64,000 bases of DNA from Selaginella tamariscina (lineage: Eukaryota > Streptophyta > Lycopodiopsida > Selaginellales > Selaginellaceae). Position numbers and translations under genes: made by a program. The DNA lies in the NCBI GenBank assembly GCA_003024785.1, contig PUQB01000785.1, forward strand, positions 34,041 to 98,040, read 5' to 3'. Under the pieces are notes generated by a model. That model had not been told where the DNA came from. It did no database searches and was given only the letters and a program-made list of their open reading frames with translations. Of this stretch, positions 23,304 to 35,402 are shown in pieces (positions within the stretch are counted from its first letter, which is position 1; every line of letters starts with the position of its first letter).

Positions 23304-25755
23304 ACGAGATTAATAATATGTCATATTTCACATTAGTCATCACATGTCACATAGATATATATATTACTATGTACTTGAGATTTAAATATGATATTGTATA
23401 GAAATATACACACATGTTAGATTCAAGAGTACACGCTGAGTATGGCAAATTAAGTTTTTTCTAAGGCAAATGCCTTAACGAGAGTCCACAGTTTGTATAT
23501 ATTATCAACAAAGACTTTTACCTTGTTTTTACCTCTGCATCACGACATGATGCAATACGTTCAAGGCATACGTGTCAAATGACGTCGTTTGATGGTCATG
23601 CCACCTAAGTATTAGTTTAATTATTATCAATCTTATAATTTAAAAGAGATTAGCCAGATAAATATATTTAAATACATTTAGCTTCACAAATGTAAGAAAT
23701 TGTGTGAGCATATTCAAAATTATTTTAAATTTTGAACTTAGTTTATTGGATTCATTTTATTCAAATTTAACATTATAATAATATAATATAAAAAAAGCTA
23801 AGGCTCTTACTTTCTTATTTATATTTATAATTATATATTTTTAGTTGTTAAATTATTTTTTTTGTATTTTTTACATTTTCACATAATAATTTATGAATAA
23901 AATTTGCTTTTTATTGCATAAAAACAAACTAATTTTTTGGCTAGTTTGAGCTTTCTCATTAGCATAAAAATATGAAAAAGGAAAATTCAAATTTAAATTT
24001 AAAGTATCCTTAGAAACATTAAAATCAATTTAAGAAAATTTCTTATTAAAGTGTTAAATTTGAATAAGAATGATTTTGAAATATAAAAAATATATATATA
24101 TTTTTATAAATATGTAGTGGCATCTTGTAGTGAAACATTTTTATATTAAAATAAATTTATTTGAGCACAAATGTATAAATAAAAAAAAAATCCGTGATTA
24201 GCATATTAAATCTTCATAGTATATGCCATAGATGTACAACACACACACATTTTTTCACACTTGTGAAGCTTAATTTCTCTTAATTATATTAATTAATATA
24301 TTTATCTTGTTAATCTTTTTCTAAGGTTATTTGCATCAATCAATTAAATTGTAATAAATTATTCATACTAACAATTTATTTTTTTAATTTTTCATGGTTA
24401 AATAACTACCAGGTCAAAAATGTTTAATTCACTACTTAAAAATACAATATTTACAGAGGAATAAGAATTTGTGGAGGCTATGTCACGCATACACACACCT
24501 CAAACATGTGAATAATATGGAATTTAAAATTTGTGTTTATAAGTTCACAGGAGGCCTATGGAATTCCATACACCTACAAATTTATAAACACAAATTTATA
24601 TACATATAAATTTATATGTATGTACACCATACACACCTTAAACAAGATATAAACACATATGTACAATCTTTGATTCATAAATATTACTTGAATGGAAGTA
24701 ATTATATATATATGGACGCACATGTATAATATATATATAATTTATATATGTATATATAACTACTTTCATTCATGTGATATTTGAGAATTAATAGTACCTC
24801 CTTAGAGAGTGAATTGGTATTCGGTGAGAATTAAAAGTTAGTATTTAACACATATGTATAATATATATATAATTATATATATGTATATATAACTACTTTC
24901 ATTCATGTGATATTTGAGAATTAATTAATAGTACCTCCTTAGAAAGTGAACTGGTATTCGGTGAGAATTAAAAGTTGGTATTTAACACATATGCCCTAAA
25001 CGTATTGCATTATGTCATAATGCAGAAGAAACATCTTTGCTAACAATATATATGAAGCATATTCGATGATGTGGCACCTAATTAAGAAAATCTTGCACTA
25101 ACAGTGCCCCGTAGCCATGGTTCTGTTCATACCACATTGGAGTTTAAATATTAAAAAAATAATTGTACATTTTACATAATATGCTTCTCATTTAATTTTC
25201 TTATTTGCTATCTATATTTTACCAAAACTTTTTTATAAAACTAGTTTATTATTCGTTTAAATAATCCTTCTTTGATATTTTGAAATTTATCATATATATT
25301 ATAAGATACCTTATACAAATTGTGTATTAAGGTTTAGAAAAATTTATATATACCCTTGAAATTTATCATATTTATATATATATTTGTGTGAAAATTTTAA
25401 ATTTATATTTATACACTTCTATCTTTGTATTCTAAAACTTAAATAATAATACTTAATAAAAATATGTATTTAATTTATAACATTTTTAGAATGAAATAAA
25501 ATAAAGTTTATAATTGTTAAAATGCTAATAATAAATATTAAAAATATGACAAAATTCTTTAAATAATTAGATTATATTGCAATATATATATTTAATTGAC
25601 TACATTTTTAAATTATAAATAATAAAATATAAATTAATCATAAATTTAAAACTTATATATGTACATTTAAAATTTCTAAGAGAATATATAAATATGATAA
25701 ATTTGGACAAGGCGCAAGAAAATAAAAATGTTACTTGTTCCAATTTAAAAATTGA
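22967..25755. other. AT-rich spacer, second copy
   Basis: Near-identical to 12719-15530 with no genes. From 24840 onward, a segment with TATATAACTACTTTCATTC and TATTTAACACATATG is repeated locally several times (24700s, 24880s, 25990s, 26120s). This shows additional tandem duplication absent from unit 1. Confidence 0.65.
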
Positions 25756-25756
25756 C

Positions 25757-25998
25757 TTTAACCTCCCTCTTTGCAATTGGGGCATGTAGTGATCTTGGAC
25801 ACATTCTTCTACACATTCCTTGTGAAACATATGTTCACAAGGCAATATCAAACTCGCTCAAGTAGTTAAAACACACAATGCATGTTCCTATAGCCCCGGC
25901 ATCTTCACTTGTTTTAGGTGCGAACACTGAGAGGGATTCCACAATGTTTTCAAAGTGGGACTCTTCACCTTCAACACTATTAAATAAATCTTCACTTG
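25757..25998 (-). pseudogene. RING-H2 copy G, decayed
   Basis: The minus strand reads SEDLFNSVEGEESHFENIVE, then CIVCFNYLSEFDI. After a frame change it gives ILPCEHMFHKECVEECVQ and MPQLQRG in place of TCPNC. It keeps the first cysteine pair that E lost, but has the same two-base loss before the last pair. It is the unit-2 counterpart of E, and is followed directly by a local repeat (TATATAACTACTTTC) that cuts off its 5' end at 25999. Confidence 0.75.
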
Positions 25999-26763
25999 GT
26001 ATATATAACTACTTTCATTCATGTGATATTTAGAATTAATAGTACCTCCTTAGAGAGTGAATTGGTATTCGGCGAGAATTAAAAGTTGGTATTTAACACA
26101 TATGTATAATATATATATAATTATATATGTATATATAACTACTTTCATTCATGTGATATTTGAGAATTAATTAATAGTACCTTCTTAGAGAGTGAACTGG
26201 TATTCGGTGAGAATTAAAAGTTGGTATTTAACACATATGCCCTAAACGTATTGCATTATGTCATAATGCAGAAGAAACATCTTTGCTAACAATATATATG
26301 AAGCATATTCGATGATGTGGTACCTAATTAAGAAAATCTTGCACTAACAGTGCCCCGTAGCCATGGTTATGTTCATACCACATTGGAGTGTTAAGATATT
26401 TAAAAAAATTGTACATTTTGAGAATACATATAGTTATGCTTCCATTTCTACCAAACTTTTTATACACTAGTTTATTATTTTATTTTCAAGTCTATTCATT
26501 TAAATAATCCTTTTTTGATATTTTGAAATTTATCATATATATATTATAAGATACCCTATACAAATTGTGTATTAAGGTTTAGAAAAATTATATATATACC
26601 CTTGAAATTTATCATATTTATATATATATTTGTGTGAAAATTTTAAATTTATATTTATACACTTCAATCTTTGTATTCTAAAACTTAAATAATAATACTT
26701 AATAAAAATATGTATTTAATTTATAACATTTTTAGAATGAAATAAAATAAAGTTATAATTGTT

Positions 26764-26835
26764 NNNNNNNNNNNNNNNNNNNNNNNNNNNNNNNNNNNNN
26801 NNNNNNNNNNNNNNNNNNNNNNNNNNNNNNNNNNN
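26764..26835. other. Assembly gap of 72 N
   Basis: The bases flanking the gap (ATAATTGTT and AAATGCTAATAATAAA) are adjacent in the homologous place at about 25512-25530, where ATAATTGTT is followed directly by AAAATGCTAAT. The true missing sequence may be close to zero, so the gap could be a repeat-collapse artefact. Confidence 0.9.
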
Positions 26836-27078
26836 AAATGCTAATAATAAATATTAAAAATATGACAAAATTCTTTAAATAATTAGATTATATTGCAATA
26901 TATATATTTAATTGACTACATTTTTAAATTATAAATAATAAAATATAAATTAATCATAAATTTAAAACTTATATATGTACATTTAAAATTTCTAAGAGAA
27001 TATATAAATATGATAAATTTGGACAAGGCGCAAGAAAATAAAAATGTTACTTGTTCCAATTTAAAAATTGACTTTAAC

Positions 27079-27345
27079 CTCCCTCTTTGCAATTGGGGCA
27101 TGTAGTGATCTTGGACACATTCTTCTACACATTCCTTGTGAAACATATGTTCGCAAGCCAATATCAAACTCACACAATGCATGTTCCTTCAGCCCTGGCA
27201 TCTTCACTTGTTTTAGGTGCAAACATTGGGAGGGATTCCACAATATTCCCAAAGTGGGACTCCTCACCTTCAACACCATTAAATAAATCTTCACTTGGTA
27301 TTACATCGTCATCTTTAGTGAAGAAAACAATGAGAATGGGGTTAA
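27079..27345 (-). pseudogene. RING-H2 copy H, decayed
   Basis: Same organisation as copy E: an N-terminal relic with DDDVIPSEDLFNGVEGEES, a deletion joining HALCEFDIG to the CEHMF region in another frame, and then HKECVEECVQDHYMPQLQ. It shares E's deletion and the two-base loss before the last cysteine pair. By these marks it is closer to E than to the neighbouring copy G. Confidence 0.75.
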
Positions 27346-27433
27346 AATATCTAATGTTGTAATCGAAACAAATGGTAATGTACTGACTCGAATAATATGC
27401 ATATAATCACACACACACACACACACACATGTT

Positions 27434-27650
27434 TTATCCAAGAGTGTTCACAAGGCAATATCAAACTCGCTCAAGTAGCTCAAGCACACAATGCATGTTC
27501 CTACAGCCCTGGCATCTTCACTTGTTTCAGGTGTGAACACAAGGAGGGATTCCACAATGTTCTCAGAGTGGGACTCCTCACCTTCAGCACCATTAAATAA
27601 ATCTTCACTTGGTATTACATCGTCATCTTTAGTGAAGAAAACAATGAGAA
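27434..27650 (-). pseudogene. RING-H2 copy I, 3'-truncated
   Basis: The minus strand gives TKDDDVIPSEDLFNGAEGEE through VESLLVF to CIVCLSYLSEFDIAL and then a stop. It ends at the same microsatellite junction as F and J. The RING His/Cys core is absent. Confidence 0.75.
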
Positions 27651-27747
27651 TGGGGTTAAAATATCTAATGTTGTAATCGAAACAAATGGTAATGTACTGA
27701 CTCGAATAATATGCATATAATCACACACACACACACACACACATGTT

Positions 27748-27965
27748 TTATCCAAGAGTGTTCACAAGGCAATATCAAACTCGCTCAAGTAGCTCAAGCA
27801 CACAATGCATGTTCCTACAGCCCTGGCATCTTCACTTGTTTTAGGTGCGAACACAAGGAGGGATTCCACAATGTTCTCAGAGTGGGACTCCTCACCTTCA
27901 GCACCATTAAATAAATCTTCACTTGATATTACATCGTCATCTTTAGTCAAGAAAACAATGGGAAT
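27748..27965 (-). pseudogene. RING-H2 copy J, 3'-truncated
   Basis: Practically identical to copy F (15893-16112), of which it is the unit-2 counterpart. It encodes the acidic N-terminus and the first cysteine pair only, then a stop and the (CA)n tract. Confidence 0.75.
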
Positions 27966-27984
27966 CGGGTTATGATAATTGCTA

Positions 27985-28915
27985 ATACGAGAATGGGAGT
28001 ACGGGTATAAATATACTAGAATAAGACTAGGAAAGGATCCTGAGTATACTGTATATTGTACTATATGCCTTGTATGGACATAATATAAGTTTCATCTTAC
28101 TCTCATTACGTGTCTCTTGCTTATTTTTCTGTTCTATAGTATACTATTTTCTTTCTCACTAATGTGATGGGATCCGCAATACTGCTACCTTCTACATATC
28201 TATCCATCCTTACTATGTTCCGACTTTCTGAAGTCTAATCTTATGTTATCTCCTTATTCGGCTTGACCCTTATTACCGGTTGACAGTGGCAACTGCTATG
28301 TTTTAATTTTAGGATTGTTCTTAGTTTAACGTGACCTTGGCACTATTTGATGTAATGATTGCACCAATGACTATCTTTGCATACTTCATCATAATGTCAG
28401 TTACAAGCACTTTGACCCATTGCATTACGAGATCCTTGTAGTATACTCTCAACTAGATTAGCATGATCGTAGTCGTTAGCATGCCCAAACACATGTTTAA
28501 AAATCACTAAAAGAATACTCAATCCTCAGGAGTAGAACACCATGGTGAACATCATTGATAAATACATGAACGTCGTTGTCAATCAACCAACATGACCGAC
28601 CATCAATTGAGTCGTTGTTTATAGTAGAAATCGTCACTTTTGAGCGGACCATGTGGATATGGCGAGTGTCGACCATCTTTGCTCACACATGTCTTGGAAT
28701 GCTTGACAAGCGATCCCTCCCTCCATTGTTTTGTATGTTCACTTGTAATAATTTGGATAAATTTTACAGCAATACAAGAGAACCCTAGGTGCTTCCCCTT
28801 TATTCTGAAATACCATGTCCATTCCACGGTACCACGGCCTAGAATATATCTCATTGTCTTGTCTTTAGTGTTACCTCAATCCTAAACCTATAATATAAAT
28901 AACATCTGGGTTTTT
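27985..28915. other. Conserved non-AT-rich segment of unknown nature, copy 2
   Basis: Near-identical repeat of 16113-17030. Small indels relative to copy 1 (for instance GTGTCGACC versus GTGTGACC near 28668) change every reading frame, which argues against protein-coding function. Confidence 0.45.
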
Positions 28916-28979
28916 GGACATTATTACATATGTATTTGATTGGATAAATAAAGAGAAAGCATGGAGATGGGAAAGTAGC

Positions 28980-29195
28980 TTCGGCGGGATTTATCCCGCC
29001 ATTTTCTGAGGAGCGTCTTGGGATAAATCCAATCAATGCGGAAACACTTTGGTCATTGGGATTTATCCCACCGGTTTATGAGGAGCATCCGCATGATAAT
29101 CTAGTTGACATGGAGCAATTTGCCGTCAGTGGGATAAATCCGCATGCGCCAAGTTGAGGCAGAATGGTTGAGTGGGATTTATCATGTCGAAATTA
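28980..29195 (+). repeat. Cluster of GGGATTTATCCC-type palindromes, copy 2
   Basis: Counterpart of 17095-17315, with the same GGCGGGAT and ATCCCGCC palindrome and the following GGATAAATCC and GGGATTTATC repeats. Confidence 0.5.
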
Positions 29196-31680
29196 ATATT
29201 CTGCAATTTAACATGTCTAAATTAAATATCGTATGGTAATTAAGAAATTAAAATGAATTGAGAAAATATGAATAATTAAGAAAAATGAATTGATCAAAAG
29301 CAAATTAGAAAATTCATTTACGTTTATATTCTTCACAACATTTAAATATAAGTTTATAATTTCTAATTTTAATTTTAATGTTTGAATTAATAGTGGGATT
29401 TACATTTGAATATGAAAATTCATTTTAAAATTAAAATATTCAAGTTTATAATTTATAAATTTAATCCAAAAATTAATAATGTGATTTTAATTAAATATAG
29501 TATATTTAAGATAATCTTTTAAAATAAACTATGTGACTTGTAATTTAAAAATAAAAAAATACACTCTCTTTCTAAGTTTAAGATTACATAATTTTTCTTT
29601 ATAATTTAAAATTACATAAGTAGAAATAAATATAGCCGTCAAATTATTATATAATGATATTCTGGTTTACATGTGGCAGATATGAAGAATTCAAAGTAGT
29701 GGTTCAAAGACCCAAAATGTATATAATTGATGTAGTGGTTTTTAACAACTTGAATAACTAAAAATTAATTATTCAATTTTTTGACCTTCTATGGCTTAAA
29801 ATAAAAAGCCATTCTATAATTTTTTCAAAATGATTTTCACTGCAATTCTTGGTTTTAAATACAGAGTTTCACTTGCTGTTAAATTGGCATCTTCATCTCA
29901 TACTATAATGCAACATCAAACATTCTAATGAAAAAAATTAATGCTGTAGATGACAATAGTGTTCCCTTCATGCTTAGCACAGCCATTGGATCATGCATAC
30001 TATAATGCAACATCAAACATTCTAATGAAAAAAAATTAATGTTGTATATGACAATAGTTCCTTGCATGCTTAGCACAGCCATTGGATCATGCTTGGGATT
30101 AGCATGGCCATCGGATCCTTTATAGTTATCTATACATCAGTTGGCAGTGACGTTGCAAGATCTATAGTTTTTACACATATACCAAAACAAAACATTGTTC
30201 TATAATTATTACTCACGTTGTTCCTCCCTCTTTATTTAAAATAAGGTTTTTTATTATTTTACTATATGGACGTGTGCGCTAGTGATTGTGTTTACCAATC
30301 TATACTGGCTTTTTTTATACATATCCATATCCAAAAAGACATACTCTGCTTTCATATATAGCAAAAGAACATGGAAAATCCCTATAAATAACAGTCATCT
30401 CTCTCACACACACACGCACCTTGTGGCTCTATTGCAGTTGTATGAGATGCCATCCACCACTGTCACTAACCATAAAACATTTGATGGCTCTGTTAGCATA
30501 ATGGCTAATTTTTACACCAGCTTCTAATTTTGACAATATGTATAAGCTAGTGAAATGCTTAAAAAAAAGCTAAAATGAGGTGCAAAGGATTCTATATATT
30601 ACACAAACTTAACTAATTAATTGATAACTTTATTAGTCACTTTTTCATAAGCCCTAAAGTTTAAAATTTTAATAATGCCCATACATTATGTATTTATTAT
30701 AAGGCATACAGGTTCAAATATCTTTTATTTTTACTCTCTCATTTTAAAATCAAAAGTAGAGACTGAATTAAAGTATATTATTTAGAAAATTATAATGTAG
30801 CTAAATATAATACGTTTTAATAAATTATAAGTTTATAGTTTTTTCATGTTTTAATGTCACATTTATTTATTTGTTTATTTTATTCTAAAATTTATAATAG
30901 ATTAAATTATTGATATCTTAAAAGAATACAATATATATAATAACATGTAAATATTTATTTCTAAACCTTATAAAAGTATTAACCTAAATAACTCTGGAAA
31001 TAGGAACATGATACATTATCTATTTGTTGTAAGGCCTACATGTTCAAATATCTTTTATTTTTACTCTCTCATCTAAAATTCAAAAGGAGAGACTAAATTA
31101 AAACATATTATTTACAAAATTATAATGTAGTTAAATAAGTTTTAATAATTTATGTTCTATCTTAAAAGAATACAACACATATAGATTCTTTAATAATATG
31201 TAAATATTTATTTCTAAACCTTATCAAAATATTAATTCTAAAACTTAAGTAGAAACATTCTCGAATCTTTAGGAATCAAACTCAAGACCACTTATTAAAC
31301 AAGTGCTCTAACTATTTAAGCTCCTCAAATTTTGACCATTTTATTATATATATAAATGTTAGCAATTTAATAATGACATTTGTCTGGGCCATGTTGAAAG
31401 AGATAGAGAGAGATCCATGCTTCATTTATGAACATGTCCTTAACAGAGGAAAGCATCACATGATGCACACATGTACACACAACACCATTCAACCTTATTC
31501 AAGAGTGTGTATTGTACTATAAGATAAGATATGTGAATTAAACTTACAAATATGTAATGTTCATGAGAAGAGAAAGCCATCAAAACACAATGTACACAAG
31601 CTTGTAGAGGAAGTGTGTATATGTGATTGTATTATACAAATTTTAAACTTCAAAATTAGTATTTAAAAATTGATTAAATA
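29196..31680 (+). repeat. Spacer and RING upstream module 4, truncated
   Basis: Homologous to 17316-19795, including the doubled CATACTATAATGCAACATC segment. Homology stops at TTGATTAAATA (31680), about 350 bp before a RING start would be expected, and the decayed gypsy/LTR-like sequence begins there. No RING gene follows. Confidence 0.65.
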
Positions 31681-33055
31681 TGGATTTGTTAAAGATTTCT
31701 ACTATTCGTGATTAGAAAACTCCTGTAGCTCGTAGAGATGTTCAATATTTTTTTAGAATCATAAATTTTTATTATAATTAATTAAAGATTATTTAAAGAT
31801 TATGTTACCACTCACATAATTAACATAACAAGATTGAATACTCACTTAGTCTCCAAAAGTTCAAAATTATTTTAATAATTAAAGAAAACATTCATCACAA
31901 CACCCATCTTTACTTATGTTGATCTAGAGAAATAGTGAAACACACACAAATGGATTTAAAGTGTGTTTCACTATTGGGTTTGATAGCTTTTGGGTTGTCG
32001 TTTCACTATTGGGTTATTGGGTTCATACTGATAGTTTTCAGGTTATACAATGGCCTAGCTAGTTCCCACAATGGGCCTTAGATAAAGGCCGGACTCATAG
32101 TAATCACGTTAGAGTACATATGAGCCCAAGGGCCCATTTGAATCCTAACTACGCCACCCAAGTTCCAACATTATCGCATGTCACAACAAGCGATCCATCA
32201 TGGAGGGAGAGGACCCACCTTCCACCCATGAACTAGAGCCTCACACTAGGAATAAGTCCTCAAGCCAATACTCATCCATTCCATTTATCTAATAGTTTCC
32301 AGCACTTTCCTCTTCCTAAGGACACATTGGGTCTTACAACAGATTTTAAGAATAACTCAACTCTCACTCCTTCCATATTGATGAAGACGGGCTGCACTCC
32401 ATCCATATTGGTCCTTAGGAGTGAACACAAGCCTCACTCCACTCATATGGGTCCTTGGATTGAGCATGGCCTCACTATCCATATCCAAACATTGGAGTGA
32501 GCACGGGCCTCACTCTATCCCCATTGCTAATTACCATCTAACTACGTGTGAAACTAGCACTCGGCTCCATTCCGTGTTAGGAGCATAACCACCAGGCCAC
32601 TTTAACTCAAGGTGAGAATACCAACATGTTAAGTGATTCGGATTGGGAGTCGGATCCAATCTAGGCTCTCAATCTGGCTAGACAATCCAACTTATGTGAG
32701 ATTTGGGGCCCAATTTAGAAAACTGGTCCCCTTCAGTCTCGTGGGACCCCACTCTCCCCATATACGTGCGTTCATAGCCCCCAGTGTAAAAATACAAAAG
32801 CACAGAGTAAAAAAAGTGTTTGGGCTAGCACAACGGATAAAGTCTTACCTTCTCTTTAGATTCTGATTTATATTGATTATTTGTTGTGACTCGGGCCTTA
32901 TATGAATTTAATTTCACTTCTGTTGACTTATTTTATCAAAAATTTCAAGTTCATATATTCACACATTTAAAATAACCACCTTTGAAAATCTGGTTCTCTC
33001 TATGCTTTCTCTCACTAATTTAGTGAAATGAAAACTTTAATGGCAAATATTTCGC
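31677..33055 (+). repeat. Gypsy RT tail and LTR-like repeat, right copy
   Basis: 31677-32280 repeats 9010-9610 almost exactly. 32700-33050 repeats about 9625-9980. Between them (32285-32700) is extra LTR-like sequence related to 38500-39600 and absent from the left copy. The pair in direct orientation brackets the RING array. Confidence 0.65.
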
Positions 33056-34149
33056 AATATAGGGCTCTATTTTTTGAGATCTTTGTTGCATTAGACTTGT
33101 CTTGATGAGCTCTTCACGACGGTATACTTTTGATTTTTAAAAGTCTTCCCCCCATTTCTTTTTTCTAACTTAGTGAGAGAAATTATAACACAACTTTGAC
33201 CATTTGTAACTTTTGCTTTTGAGCCGTTTTTGTTGTGTTGGGCTCATTTCTTTAAGGCTCATCCAGTAGACTCTTCTCATGTAATATCTAAATTTTTTCA
33301 TTTTAAGCTTAAGTTCATTGGTCATGATCTTATGTTAAATCTCATATTATTGCAACTCACCATGCTTTCGCGATCAACGTCCTCCTTGATATTTACTTGG
33401 CCCCAGTTTTCCCATTAGGGTTGCCCGTTATCTATTTCATTGTCCAAGTGTTATTTTCCTTAATGAATTGCGAGTCATCAATTAAATGTGGGTTCACCAC
33501 ATTTCATTGCCCACATCTATTTCTTTCACAAGATCAGTTAGGTAGTCTATCTATTAGAGTCTTCAACTCTCACTTCCCTTTTTGCCCTCCTTTGGGCCTT
33601 AGCATTATGACTAATGCTACTATAGCATAGCTATTTCACACTTGACCATGCTTTTGGGGTTTGTTACAACATGGCGGCTATTCAAGTCATGCATGGCTAG
33701 TGCATACCTCTAAGATCCCTCATTTTATACTCGTTCCCCAAGTCTGCAAGTCTGTCCTCTCAGGCCCACCGACTTAGTACGTTTGTCATGAAATTTGGTT
33801 TTAGAGTCCCATATTTAAACATTCTCTACTATCATCCACTCCTCATACTACACTTTGAATGGAGTGGTTCACTCACTCTCGTCAACTTCCTATTGCACTC
33901 ATCCCCCTCCTTAAAGTGCCATGACATCATGGGCTTAGTCTTAAAACCAACTTATTATAGGTTCCTCACGAACCCATTGTCCTCCTCATTTTTAGGCCAC
34001 ATGGAACCTCATCATCATTCTGTTTATCACGATAGGACTACCTTCATATACCCTCATCCCTGTGTGTGTAAAAGAGGGTACTTTATATTATTTTTAGAGA
34101 GGGTTACATTGAAGTCCTATCTTAGGAACTTATCTTATCCTTGCTCTTG
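33056..34149. other. Decayed sequence, probably 3' part of the adjacent gypsy element
   Basis: No convincing protein can be read on either strand. Moderately long open stretches on the plus strand (33397-33630, 33788-34150) have no recognisable motif. Given its position after the chromodomain-like region of the minus-strand gypsy element, it is probably that element's 3' untranslated/LTR part. Confidence 0.35.
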
Positions 34150-35394
34150 AAAGTAACAATAGCCTCTTAAGCATGTTTCAAGTTTTCTTAGGATTCTCAA
34201 GATGCCTCATGTGAGCCATATCCCTTCCAATGTATCAAGTACTCCTACCTTTGGTGTCGGCCATACTTTCATGTTAGAATGGCCTCCACTCCCATTCTTA
34301 CTCACTATTTACCATTCACCATCACGGGTGGTGAAGTCTCAATTGGTCCTTGCAATCTAATCTTAGTGGTACTCTTTTAAGAGATTCACGTGAGAAATGT
34401 TGTGTATATGCCACGTGTCTAGGAGTTTGAGCCTGTAAGCCACTTGCTCAAGCACCTTGCATAATTTCAAATGTATTTCTTAAACAAGTTCACTAGCAAA
34501 TTTAAATTTTACATCCATATATACAACCCAAGTTAATCACTTGGTAATCTAAGGATGAATAAGTTTACCTTAGTGTTTAACCACACTAGATCTTTACCTT
34601 TGTAACTCACATCTCAGTGGTGCTTGTTAGTAGACTTTTCATATTACTTTTATGTTTTTTTAAAGTTTCCCCCCACTTGGGCCTATTTGCTCTCGCTCTC
34701 ACTCTCGTAGAAAAGCTTCCACTATAGGAACTTTATTTGCCAATTCACTTTAAACTCTGTAACCAATTTATGAAACTCCGCATTAGGATCTTGTTTAGAT
34801 TTTTTTTTATCGCCATGTGTGAGGAGTTGTTATAACACATTTTAGCCAAGGTAGCCAGTCTATCTAGTCACTTTAATTGGATCCCACGAATAAACGTAAG
34901 TAGTCCTCTAGGGACTAGTTCATAAATTTTGTTTGAGCATTTATTTATGGGTGATATGTCGTACTGAATTTCAACTTGGTTTATGTAATTTAAAATGCTC
35001 AAAATGTTCTTATATATGAACCATATTTTATTTTTAATTGGAGCATTGCAATTGCATTAGGCGATTACTTATAAATTAAGGATCTTGATTGGAAATGATT
35101 TCTCTTGGTATTCCCCAATATCTCATCACATTATTGAAAAATAATTTAGCATTTTCCCACATCCACTTCATTGGTGGTTAACACAAAATGTGCGGCTTTT
35201 AAAAATTAAGAATTACCACCATTATGGCTGTCATTCTATGGGACTATGGCAAACATATGACAAAATCCATAGTGACACTATCCCATGGGCATGTTGGTAC
35301 AGGCAAGCATTGCAACAGGCCAGTTGGGGCGGTTTAAGACTTCACTTGTTGGCATGTCGAACATTTTTTCACATACTTTTTTACATTCAGTTAC
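34150..35394 (-). pseudogene. Ty3/gypsy integrase and chromodomain-like end (gypsy B)
   Basis: The minus strand reads the end of the zinc-binding domain, VKKYVKKCSTCQQVKS (about 35388-35341). The integrase core follows: PWDSVTMDFV (first catalytic Asp) and TAIMVV (about 35290-35210). Later come HIHNISHVNLLKEY (about 34400) and YLIHWKGYGSHEAS (about 34230), which resembles the start of a chromodomain. That combination marks a chromovirus-type gypsy element. Many stops interrupt it. The upstream half of the zinc-binding domain lies on the far side of the insertion at 35403-36432. Confidence 0.75.
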
Positions 35395-35402
35395 TAGTTG
35401 CA

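Larger units (their letters stand above)
24840..27345. repeat. Local tandem duplication of about 1.2-1.3 kb including a RING relic
   Basis: The stretch from about 24880 to 25998 (spacer plus copy G) is followed by a second version at about 26000-27340 (spacer plus copy H). Phrases such as CCTAAACGTATTGCATTATG and the AAAATATGACAAAATTC block occur in the same order. Unit 1 has only one version, so this duplication is specific to unit 2. Confidence 0.65.
27357..27984 (-). repeat. 314-bp tandem pair containing truncated RING copies I and J
   Basis: Two direct units of 314 bp start at about 27357 and 27671. Each has GTAATCGAAACAAATGG, a (CA)n tract (27411-27430, 27724-27743) and a 3'-truncated minus-strand RING relic. 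Unit 1 of the large duplication has a single version (copy F). Confidence 0.8.
9990..31680 (+). repeat. Tandem segmental duplication carrying the RING-H2 array
   Basis: Two large direct units can be aligned by eye. Unit 1 runs from 9990 to 20148 and unit 2 from 20149 to about 31680, an offset of 10159 bp at the left edge. Both units contain, in order, a RING 3' fragment, an upstream module, a plus-strand RING gene, a long AT-rich spacer, minus-strand RING remnants, the GGGATTTATCCC block and a second upstream module. Unit 2 is about 1.4 kb longer because of local duplications between 24840 and 27990. The outer borders of both units are direct copies of the same LTR-like repeat. Confidence 0.75.

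Noticed and set aside
33230..34150. Plus-strand frames up to 120 residues
   Set aside because: No recognisable domain, no promoter or splice context, and adjacent to a decayed minus-strand gypsy element.
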